DNA from: Acidobacteriota bacterium
GTDB taxonomy: Bacteria; Acidobacteriota; Terriglobia; Terriglobales; Acidobacteriaceae
Direction: 5' to 3'
Length of the DNA stretch: 18,829 nucleotides
Assembly (NCBI GenBank): GCA_021799405.1
Contig: JAJZAL010000084.1
Span: 1-18,829, forward strand
Translations under genes and position numbers: made by a program
Shown: positions 12,478 to 18,829 of the stretch, piece by piece
How positions within the stretch are numbered: position 1 is the first letter of the stretch
How the letters are laid out: each line of letters opens with the position of its first letter
Notes under the pieces: generated by a model
What the model saw: only the letters and a program-made list of their open reading frames with translations
The model's database searches: none
Told to the model about the DNA's origin: nothing

Positions 12478-14976
12478 CTACTGCTTCGGCTCCCTGCCAA
12501 TCGCAATCCGCAGCCCCGTCCGGAAGTTGAACGGCAGCGACGTATACCCAATCGGCGCAATATGTTGGTCGCTCATCAGGTTATCCATCTGAGAATAGAC
12601 CTCCAGCCGCCGGTTGATCGCATACGTTCCGCCCAGGTCGATCTTCACGTATCCATGGTCGAGGTTCCGGTTCGGCAACAGGAGTGAATTCCCTCCATTC
12701 GGATCGCTGCCTCCCAAAAACGTCGAGTCATCGCTCCGGCTCGCGTAGGCCGCCGTCAGTACGCTCGACCAGCTACCATGCGTATACATCACAGTTGTGA
12801 AACCTGTATGAGGCGGTCGCCGGAACGGCCGCGCGCCAACCAGCGGACTGTAATCCCCGATCGGAATCCCAGGATACTTGGGGTTGAAGCTCGGCGTCGT
12901 TGCATCCGGCGAATACGACTTCTGGATCACCGCGTCCGTATACGTATAGCCCGCCCGGATATAAAGATTCGAGTTCACGCCCCAGTTCATCTCAGCGTCG
13001 AACCCCTGCGCGCGGAACGACTCCGAATTCAGATCCAGTTCGTATGCCTGCTCGGAGTTGAGAAAAGCCTCCAGTTGAGCCTGCTGGGCTGCGGACAGAT
13101 TCGGCAACAGTTGGGGAATATATTGCGCCGGCACTCCCTCAATCTGGTTCCCAAACTCGTTATGGAAATAGTCAAACCGCAGCAGCACATGCTCGCCGAA
13201 GAGGTTTTGCTCCACGCCGCCATCATAGGTTCGAGACAACTCGGCGCCGATCGGGCTGATTCCATACTGCTGGATCGTCGCCTGTCCGCCGTTCTTTTTG
13301 AGAAAGTCATACAGCGACCCGAACTGCTGGGCCAGCGTCGGCTCCTGGTAGCCCTTGGCAAAGTTGAAGCTGACGCGCGTCCCCCGAAATGTCCCTGCTC
13401 CCGGCTTCACAACGTAGTAAGCCAGGCCAACACTCGGCGCGCCCACGGTCCCATACAGGCCGTTCTTTTCCACCGTCCCACCCGCCGAATAGAACAACCG
13501 GTTCCCCATCTCGCCACGAAACTGGGCGTTGTAGTCGTAATTGCCCCGCTCCAGCTTCTGATTCAGAAAATAGGCCTTCGAATAATCCGAACCACGCTCA
13601 TCCTCAAACCGGAACCCGCCTGTAAAAATCAGCCTCGGGCTGAACGTGTACATCGATTGCGCAAACAGGTTGTCGCGATTATTCACATTGTCGATCTGGT
13701 TCGGATACACCGCGTAATTCGCCGTCGAATAATTCATGATTGCCCGGCCCGTCGCCGTGTAGCCATTGGCCCCGCGAATCGTCACCTCGTGCCCGTAGTA
13801 ATTGCCCCCCAGGTAGTCGTGGATGAACTCACCTGCCGGGTAATACTCAATCGCCTGCTCGCGTTTGCGCACCATCCCGTACTGTACATTCGCCACCCAG
13901 TTGCTGCTGAAGGAGTGGTCAATCGTCCCCGAGAAGAACGTGTCCTGGTCCGACTCCTTGCCGTCATTCGACTGCCCGAAGAACACGTACGTCCCCGGCA
14001 AATCCGTTGCCCGGTTGATCTGGTGAACAATCGCCCGGATCTGAGTATTCGCGCTCAAATTAATACCAAGGTTTGCGACCGAAGTGATGCGATGATACTC
14101 ATCCGCGGCAATCGAATTCTGCGTCTGCAGGTCGCTGAACGCTGCGTAATAATCCATCGTGTTCCGCATCCCGCCCAGTTGCACTTCATTCCGATACGTC
14201 CCAAAGTTGCCCGCATCGCCCCGGTAGAGCAGGCTCGGAAACGACGTGCTCCCCTGCGGCGTCGTAAACGCGACTACACCCGCCGCGGCGTCGGCGCCAT
14301 ACAGCACGCTGTCGGGTCCGCGATATACCTCGGCATGCGCGATCCCCGTCGTCGACAGCGACGAGTAATCGAACTGCCCTCCAATATCTTCTATGGGCAC
14401 GCCATCCAGCGTCACCCGGTTCGCATCCGAGTTTCCGCCATGGATAAACAGCGATGTCACCGCGCCCCGCTCGCCCGACTGCACCACCGTGACGCCGGGC
14501 ATCTGGCGCAGTGCGTCTGCCATTCCGGCCCGGTTCTCAAATTCCGCAGCATCCATCGCACTCACCGGAGCACTCACCTGGGCCTGCGGTGTCGGCGTGC
14601 CGGTCGCCGTCACAATTACCTGCTGGCGCACATATGCCGGCTCCAGCGTCACGTCCTGCTTTACGTCGTCCAGTTGGCCGCCATAAAAGCTCTTGGTCGA
14701 CATCTGCCGAAATGAATGCCCCCCGGCCAGTACATAAAACCGTCCGCTCAACGGGCTCACCAGTTCGTAGCTCCCGTCGGCGCGGGTTTTTGTCGTCTTG
14801 ACAACCTTCCCGTCATGCACCAATGCAACCACCGCGTCTGGAATCACAGCTCCCAGCGGGTCGGTTACCGTGCCATGCACCGTAATGGCATGAAGGGGGA
14901 TGGAAAATGAAACAAGAAGAATCGCAGGCAAAATCACTGCCCGCAAACGGCGCGATCGCCGCACACCAATGCGCAT
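12478..14976 (-). CDS. BtuB-like TonB-dependent outer-membrane receptor under cobalamin riboswitch control
   Basis: The protein has 832 residues from the ATG at 14974-14976, preceded by GGAGG at five bases. A signal peptide (1-30, ending PLHA) is followed by a carboxypeptidase-regulatory-like beta domain (about 31-113, HGTVTDPLGAVIPDAVVAL). A TonB-box-like stretch VIVTATG (120-126) comes next. The plug domain follows (about 135-250; ALRQMPGVTVVQSGERGAVTSLFIHGG, then VTLDGVPI and VYRGPDSVLYGADAAAGVV), and then the 22-strand-type barrel to the C-terminus (FRTGLRIAIG). Such receptors take up scarce ligands using TonB energy. The upstream cobalamin riboswitch makes vitamin B12 or another corrinoid the likely ligand, by analogy with BtuB. 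No btuFCD-type transporter or cob gene is next to it. The regulatory beta domain fusion is common in Acidobacteria and Bacteroidota. btuB is the nearest analogy, but overall similarity is not proven. Confidence 0.92.
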   Translation of the reverse strand: MRIGVRRSRRLRAVILPAILLVSFSIPLHAITVHGTVTDPLGAVIPDAVVALVHDGKVVKTTKTRADGSYELVSPLSGRFYVLAGGHSFRQMSTKSFYGGQLDDVKQDVTLEPAYVRQQVIVTATGTPTPQAQVSAPVSAMDAAEFENRAGMADALRQMPGVTVVQSGERGAVTSLFIHGGNSDANRVTLDGVPIEDIGGQFDYSSLSTTGIAHAEVYRGPDSVLYGADAAAGVVAFTTPQGSTSFPSLLYRGDAGNFGTYRNEVQLGGMRNTMDYYAAFSDLQTQNSIAADEYHRITSVANLGINLSANTQIRAIVHQINRATDLPGTYVFFGQSNDGKESDQDTFFSGTIDHSFSSNWVANVQYGMVRKREQAIEYYPAGEFIHDYLGGNYYGHEVTIRGANGYTATGRAIMNYSTANYAVYPNQIDNVNNRDNLFAQSMYTFSPRLIFTGGFRFEDERGSDYSKAYFLNQKLERGNYDYNAQFRGEMGNRLFYSAGGTVEKNGLYGTVGAPSVGLAYYVVKPGAGTFRGTRVSFNFAKGYQEPTLAQQFGSLYDFLKKNGGQATIQQYGISPIGAELSRTYDGGVEQNLFGEHVLLRFDYFHNEFGNQIEGVPAQYIPQLLPNLSAAQQAQLEAFLNSEQAYELDLNSESFRAQGFDAEMNWGVNSNLYIRAGYTYTDAVIQKSYSPDATTPSFNPKYPGIPIGDYSPLVGARPFRRPPHTGFTTVMYTHGSWSSVLTAAYASRSDDSTFLGGSDPNGGNSLLLPNRNLDHGYVKIDLGGTYAINRRLEVYSQMDNLMSDQHIAPIGYTSLPFNFRTGLRIAIGREPKQ

Positions 14977-14983
14977 ATAGGCC

Positions 14984-15000
14984 TCCGTTCCCCTCGGAAC
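14984..15000 (-). promoter_or_regulatory. Hairpin next to the Shine-Dalgarno site of the TonB receptor gene
   Basis: On the minus strand GTTCC and GGAAC (14996-15000 and 14987-14991) pair around a four-base loop, immediately before GGAGG. It lies between the B12 box and the start codon, where the expression platform of a translational riboswitch is expected. Its part in switching is inferred. Confidence 0.4.
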
Positions 15001-15014
15001 GCGGTGAAATGGCG

Positions 15015-15235
15015 CATGAGACCGGTCTCCTGACTCACACACTCTTCCTTTGCGGAATCAGAACCGGACAGCGTACCCGGACCGCCTTCCCGCGGGCCAT
15101 GCCCTCAGTGGCGTCCTCGCATCCCGGTTCTGTGCGCGCCTCAAATACCAGACGCACCCAAGCGTGCTTACAGTTGCGGGGCAGTGGCGGATTTTCACCG
15201 CCTTCCCGAACATCCCAATGCGTTGACTGACGAAT
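15015..15235 (-). ncRNA. Cobalamin riboswitch (AdoCbl/B12-type)
   Basis: The minus strand carries the conserved core in order. GGGAAGGCGGTGAAAATCCG followed by CCACTG and CCGCAACTGTAAGC (about 15160-15212) is the P3-L3 region of the core. GCCACTG with GGGAAGGCGG (about 15081-15115) follows. The B12 box GAGTCAGGAGACCGG (about 15022-15036) ends the aptamer. The 12-base palindrome gagaccggtctc (15018-15029) overlaps the B12 box. The RNA lies in the long leader of the TonB receptor gene, about 45 bases before its start codon. Binding of cobalamin normally shuts down expression, so the receptor would be made when B12 is scarce. The exact 5' edge is approximate. Confidence 0.95.
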
Positions 15236-15296
15236 TGCTGACCGTGGACGCGCAACGCTGCCTCCACGAAGAACTCCGGCCAGTGCCGGAATCCTT

Positions 15297-15325
15297 GTTA
15301 TAACCGGGCCGTAACACCGTGTCAA
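15297..15325 (-). promoter_or_regulatory. Sigma70-type promoter of the riboswitch-TonB receptor transcript
   Basis: On the minus strand TTGACA (15320-15325) and TATAAC (15297-15302) are exactly 17 bases apart. The -35 is perfect and the -10 matches five of six. The start would be near 15290, giving a leader of about 313 bases that holds the complete cobalamin riboswitch. Confidence 0.85.
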
Positions 15326-15393
15326 AAATTATGATGCCTTCGAAGACTCTACTCCCGTGGACGCTCGCCACCCATCCGCCACTCCAAAGCAAC

Positions 15394-15423
15394 GGGCCGG
15401 CACCCTCGAAAGAATGCCGGCCC
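15394..15423 (-). terminator. Stem-loop after zwf, probable terminator
   Basis: gggccggca (15394-15402) and tgccggccc (15415-15423) form a perfect 9-bp stem with a 12-base loop, 26 bases after the zwf stop codon on the minus strand. The following bases (gttgcttt) give only a weak T tract, so termination efficiency is uncertain. Confidence 0.6.
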
Positions 15424-15449
15424 CTGCCATGATAGCTTCCGCGTATTGG

Positions 15450-16817
15450 TTACTTCGGATCAATCCAGCCGCCAATATCCTCCGTCAGACGATTCGAGTA
15501 CGCTGGGCCCCACGAACCCGGATCATACGGCCGCACCTCAGGACGGTGCTCCAGCACGTCATCCAGCAATTGCCACGACTGTTCTACATAATCCTCGCGT
15601 GCAAACCAGATCGGATTACCGCTGGCGGCAGCATCCAGCAGTTCCTCATACGGCAGCAGATCCAGCTCTCCACACTGTTGCTCGACGGTCAGTTCCGTCA
15701 TGCAACCCCGCAAGCGCTCACCCGCTTCCTTGATCGACGCGCCGATGGCAATCAGTGGATCGGGGCTCAGCTTGAACCGAATATAGTTCTGCGGCGTCAC
15801 GCTCTCTGAGAAGACAGGCGGCGTTTCACGCAGCCGCGCGGTAATTTGAGTCGCTGTAACCGGCAGGTTCTTGCCTGAGCGAATCACAAACGGCACATCC
15901 CGCCACCGCCATGAGTTCACGTACATCCTCACGGCCACATAGGTTTCCACGTTCGAGTGCGGCTTCACGCCCGGCTCGTCGTGGTACCCCCGAAACTGCC
16001 CCAGTACCACATCCTCCGGGCGAATCGGCTGCACGCTCTTGAGCACCTTGGCCCGCTCGTCGCGCAGCGCCTCCGTATCGGGGCACGGTGGCGGCTCCAT
16101 GGCGATGTTGCTCAGCAACTGCATCAGGTGGTTCTGCAGCACATCGCGTATCGCGCCCACGCTGTCGTAGAAGGCGCCGCGACCCTGTATGCCAAACTTC
16201 TCCGCCATGGTGATCTGCACTGACTCCACGTACTGCCGGTTCCATATCGGCTCAATCAGCGCATTCGCAAAGCGGAAAAAGATCAGGTTCTGCACCGCAT
16301 TCTTGCCCAGGTAATGGTCAATGCGGTACACGTCGCGCTCCACAAAGACTTCATGAATGGTCTGGTTCAGCTGCACGGCAGTCTCGTAGTCGCGGCCGAA
16401 TGGCTTTTCCACCACCACACGCGCCCCGTCCGCGCAACCCGACATCTTCAACTGCTGCACCACGGTGCCAAACAGCGACGGCGGAATCGCCAGGTAATGC
16501 AGCGGGCACGTCGCGCCGCCAAGCGCTTCCTTCACCTGTCGAAATGTCTCAGGATCAGAGTAATCGCCATCGACGTACCTCAATTTATCGAGCAGGATCG
16601 GCAACCCTTTCGGGTCAATGCCGCCGTGCTTCTCTACGCTGTCCTTGGCGCGTTCTTTCAACTGATCAAGGGTCCAGCCGGCCTTCGCAACACCAATCAC
16701 CGGACCCTGTAAACGGCCGCGCTTCGCCAGCCTCTGCAACGAAGGAAAAATCTGCTTATAGGCCAGATCTCCGGTTGCCCCAAAAAATACGAGAGCGTCA
16801 GAATGTCTCTTTTCCAT
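15450..16817 (-). CDS. zwf: Glucose-6-phosphate 1-dehydrogenase
   Basis: The enzyme oxidises glucose 6-phosphate to 6-phosphogluconolactone with reduction of NADP+ (or NAD+), the entry step of the oxidative pentose phosphate and Entner-Doudoroff routes, in the cytoplasm. The start ATG at 16815-16817 is preceded by AAAGGAG at four bases. The 455-residue protein has the nucleotide loop [10 protein letters not shown] (from residue 12), EKPFG (137-141), the substrate signature RIDHYLGK (165-172, with Asp167, His168 and Lys172) and the catalytic base His230 in VLQNHLMQ. It is slightly short compared with typical bacterial enzymes of 480-510 residues, but all domains are present. There is no pgl, edd or gnd next to it; it stands as a single gene between the B12 receptor and a divergent SGNH gene. 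Cofactor preference cannot be decided. Confidence 0.95.
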   Translation of the reverse strand: MEKRHSDALVFFGATGDLAYKQIFPSLQRLAKRGRLQGPVIGVAKAGWTLDQLKERAKDSVEKHGGIDPKGLPILLDKLRYVDGDYSDPETFRQVKEALGGATCPLHYLAIPPSLFGTVVQQLKMSGCADGARVVVEKPFGRDYETAVQLNQTIHEVFVERDVYRIDHYLGKNAVQNLIFFRFANALIEPIWNRQYVESVQITMAEKFGIQGRGAFYDSVGAIRDVLQNHLMQLLSNIAMEPPPCPDTEALRDERAKVLKSVQPIRPEDVVLGQFRGYHDEPGVKPHSNVETYVAVRMYVNSWRWRDVPFVIRSGKNLPVTATQITARLRETPPVFSESVTPQNYIRFKLSPDPLIAIGASIKEAGERLRGCMTELTVEQQCGELDLLPYEELLDAAASGNPIWFAREDYVEQSWQLLDDVLEHRPEVRPYDPGSWGPAYSNRLTEDIGGWIDPK

Positions 16818-17088
16818 CAGACTCCTTTGTAACCCACACATCTTTGGATGTCACGCTACGCAACTCGTAACCAACCGAACCCAATCCTTTTGCCGCCATT
16901 TCACATTTGCGATCCCGGTCTGGCAAGGATTTCGCACCTCCACCACTATAGGCAGAATTTTCGGCCGATGCAGGGGGTCGCTTCCCAGGGCTGGCCCGTT
17001 GGATTCACTCAGTGTAAAAAGGAGTTTTCGGTTGCGCATCGCTTGTGCGCGCACAGCTAATTCTGCACCCGCTTCCCGGAGGCCCTGA

Positions 17089-17874
17089 ATGATTCGTCGC
17101 ATCGCCCTGCTTTCGTTCGCCCTTACTTTCGGCTGCCTCGCCGCCATGGCAAGCCCCGCGCCGGCAAGTCAGTCCGCGGCATCCACCAAAGCCGAGGCCC
17201 CTTGCAATCCGGCCAAATACCAGCAAATGAAAAACCAGCTTGCCGACTGGCCTGACCTGGCGCGCTACCGCAAAGCCGATGCCGAACTACCCCCACCCAA
17301 CCCCAAACGTCCCCGTGTGGTTTTCATGGGCGACTCCATTACTGATATCTGGGGCCGTCTCAAGGGCACCGGCAAATTCTTCCCCGGCAAGCCTTACGTC
17401 AACCGCGGCATCAGCGGCCAGACCACCCCGCAGATGCTCCTCCGTTTTCAGCAGGACGTTGTCAATCTTCATCCAGCCGCGGTGCTCATTCTCGCCGGCA
17501 CAAATGATATTGCCGGCAATACCGGCCCCACGACCAATGAAATGATTGAAAACAACTTCCGATCCATGACAGAAATCGCTCGCGCCAACGGCATCAAGGT
17601 GATCCTTGCATCCATCACCCCTGCTGCGGCCTATCCGTGGCATCTGGGAATCAATCCGGTCCCGCGCATCCGCGAGATGAATGCCTGGCTCAAGCAGTAT
17701 TGCAAAAAAAACCATTTCGTCTATCTTGACTACTACGACGCGCTCGCCCAGCCCGACGGCGCCATGAAACCGGGCATCTCCTTTGACGGGGTCCACCCGA
17801 ATGCCAAAGGCTTTGCCATTATGGCTCCGCTCGCCGAAAAAGCCATCGCCAAAGCCCTCAGAAGCCCACAGTAA
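17089..17874 (+). CDS. Secreted SGNH/GDSL-type esterase
   Basis: The start ATG follows CGGAGG by six bases. The 261-residue product has a signal peptide (1-21, ending AMA). The four SGNH blocks are complete: GDSITD with nucleophile Ser83, GISGQ with Gly110, GTND with Asn139, and DGVHPN with Asp233 and His236. The layout (FMGDSITDIW, then YVNRGISGQTTPQML, then LHPAAVLILAGTNDIAG) is that of the PAF-acetylhydrolase-like and rhamnogalacturonan-acetylesterase-like groups, which remove acyl groups from lipids or sugars. A glycoside hydrolase starts 71 bases downstream, so a role in deacetylating plant or microbial polysaccharides is plausible inference. A possible 18-codon leader frame with a TTG start (17032-17088) ends directly at this ATG. 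It differs from the SGNH protein at 2782-3840, which has another block order spacing. Confidence 0.92.
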   Translation: MIRRIALLSFALTFGCLAAMASPAPASQSAASTKAEAPCNPAKYQQMKNQLADWPDLARYRKADAELPPPNPKRPRVVFMGDSITDIWGRLKGTGKFFPGKPYVNRGISGQTTPQMLLRFQQDVVNLHPAAVLILAGTNDIAGNTGPTTNEMIENNFRSMTEIARANGIKVILASITPAAAYPWHLGINPVPRIREMNAWLKQYCKKNHFVYLDYYDALAQPDGAMKPGISFDGVHPNAKGFAIMAPLAEKAIAKALRSPQ

Positions 17875-17945
17875 ATGCCCGTGTCCGTCCTGGTGCCGCT
17901 TGGACCCTTCGGCCCTGGTGACGATTCTGACTTTGTGAGGTTCCC

Positions 17946-18829
17946 ATGCCTGAAATCAATCGCCGCAGTTTCCTTCGCTCCGGTGTGTCAGCTGCCGGAC
18001 TCGTCGCAGCGCAAAAGGGCGGCATCCTCGACGCCCTCTCGGAAACCCGGCGCACTCTCGACATCAATCGTCACCGCTTCGGTGTCAATTACACGCCTTC
18101 GCACAACTGGTGGTTCTGCTGGAATGACTGGGACCCGTCCCCGATCGAGAAAGACCTCGACGCCATTGCCTCCCTCAACGCAGATCATCTCCGCATCATG
18201 CTCATCTGGCCCTATTTCCAACCCAACCTCACTTGGGTGGATCCACTCATGCTCGACCGGTTGCACCAGTTGCTCACCATGATGAGCCAGCGTCGCCTCG
18301 ATGCACTCATCACCGTCTTCACCGGACAGCTGAGCGGCTGGTTCTTTCTGCCGCCATTCAATCAGCCCAACGCCGGCTTCTACACCGACCCCAAAATCAG
18401 AGCAGCCCAGCTTTTGTTCATCCGGAAAATCGCCGCCGTCGTCCACGACCATCCGAACGTCATCGGCCTCGACCTCGGCAATGAGCTCAACACATGCTGG
18501 CATGCACCCACCAGTGATGGCGATGCCTGGATGGACTGGATCTTCGCTCAAATCGATAAAGCCATGCCCGGCCACCTCAACGTCAACGGCGTCGACCAGC
18601 AACCATGGTTCCGCAATACTACTTTCTCTCCAGCCGCACTCGTAGCCAATCAGCGCATGCCCGTCATGCACTGTTACCCATACTGGTCGGGAGCATTGAA
18701 GTACGGCGGCCCCATGGACCCGCCCAGCATAAAACTCCTCGCTGCCATGGCAACACTCATTCGCTCCTATGCCGGCAAGCCCCAAACACCCGTCTGGGCG
18801 GGCGAATTCAACACTTGCATCGCCTCCCT
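17946..18829 (+). CDS. Tat-exported glycoside hydrolase, clan GH-A/GH5-like (3' end outside window)
   Basis: The frame is open from the ATG at 17946, preceded by TGAGG at five bases, to the window end (294 full codons), so the C-terminus is missing. The N-terminus NRRSFLRSGVSAAGLVAA is a twin-arginine signal with Arg6-Arg7, implying export in a folded state. After it come FGVNYTPSHNWWFCWNDWD and DHLRIMLIWPYFQP, as in the first barrel strands of clan GH-A. GLDLGNELNT carries the Asn179-Glu180 acid/base pair, HCYPYWSG follows, and VWAGEFN has Glu287 as the probable nucleophile on strand 7. These features fit a retaining beta-glycosidase of GH5 type; the exact family and substrate are not certain. 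It lies 71 bases behind a secreted SGNH esterase and may be in the same transcript, pointing to joint polysaccharide breakdown. Confidence 0.85.
   Translation, partial: MPEINRRSFLRSGVSAAGLVAAQKGGILDALSETRRTLDINRHRFGVNYTPSHNWWFCWNDWDPSPIEKDLDAIASLNADHLRIMLIWPYFQPNLTWVDPLMLDRLHQLLTMMSQRRLDALITVFTGQLSGWFFLPPFNQPNAGFYTDPKIRAAQLLFIRKIAAVVHDHPNVIGLDLGNELNTCWHAPTSDGDAWMDWIFAQIDKAMPGHLNVNGVDQQPWFRNTTFSPAALVANQRMPVMHCYPYWSGALKYGGPMDPPSIKLLAAMATLIRSYAGKPQTPVWAGEFNTCIAS

Noticed and set aside
12778..14715. 645-codon open frame on the plus strand opposite the TonB receptor gene
   Set aside because: The product is an Arg/His-rich low-quality sequence typical of antisense frames in high-G+C genes. The opposite strand encodes a full receptor with signal peptide, plug and barrel.
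17287..17796. 169-codon minus-strand frame opposite the secreted esterase
   Set aside because: Antisense shadow of a gene with all four SGNH blocks and a good ribosome site.
17988..18785. 265-codon minus-strand frame at the right end
   Set aside because: Antisense shadow of the Tat-exported glycoside hydrolase, whose frame is open to the window edge and has catalytic motifs.

Overview
The window is an ordinary-looking stretch of a high-G+C Gram-negative chromosome. Several traits fit Acidobacteriota, probably class Terriglobia. These are a TonB-dependent receptor with an N-terminal carboxypeptidase-regulatory-like domain, a very long Ser/Gly-linked lipoprotein with an Ig-like domain and beta-propeller repeats, a signal-peptide S10 peptidase, two SGNH hydrolases and a Tat-exported glycoside hydrolase. 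This taxonomic call is inference from gene style; no rRNA or other marker gene is present.

Layout, left to right. (1) 1-540: the C-terminal half of a tyrosine recombinase runs into the 3' end of a tRNA-Asp(GTC) gene. This looks like the right-hand boundary of an integrative element lying off the left edge. (2) 705-3840, minus strand: a probable operon of a membrane-anchored SGNH hydrolase, an unrecognised conserved-type protein, and an exported M48 zinc metalloprotease with a Lys/Glu-rich linker. (3) 4113-5813, plus: an S10 serine carboxypeptidase-like exported peptidase, with a 12-bp hairpin in its upstream region and a clean intrinsic terminator. Behind the terminator lies a cluster of three tight hairpins (5841-5945) that looks like a dispersed repeat. 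(4) 6253-9351, plus: a 1032-aa surface lipoprotein. (5) 9634-10528, minus: a two-gene SRPBCC (AHSA1-type)-ArsR unit whose promoter is covered by two 17/20-identical operator boxes. (6) 10545-12133: a SoxR-type MerR regulator divergent from an NmrA-like NAD(P)-binding oxidoreductase. The shared intergenic region holds a 16/18 match to the E. coli soxbox inside a 19-bp promoter spacer. (7) 12134-12477: non-coding, rich in inverted repeats. (8) 12478-15325, minus: a BtuB-like TonB-dependent receptor behind a cobalamin riboswitch and a near-consensus sigma70 promoter. (9) 15450-16817, minus: glucose-6-phosphate dehydrogenase (zwf). (10) 17089-18829, plus: a secreted SGNH/GDSL hydrolase followed by a Tat-exported clan GH-A-type glycoside hydrolase that runs off the right edge.

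The most informative content is regulatory. Three transcription units show readable control logic: redox (SoxR box), ArsR autorepression and vitamin B12. zwf (NADPH supply) and the SoxR-linked NAD(P)-binding protein could both serve redox balance, but no sequence signal links them. I do not see a clear new multi-gene defence or biosynthetic system. The strongest leads for a second look are the SoxR/NmrA promoter, the ArsR operator array, the tRNA-Asp/integrase junction, the hairpin clusters at 5841-5945 and 12134-12477, and the unrecognised protein at 2114-2731.
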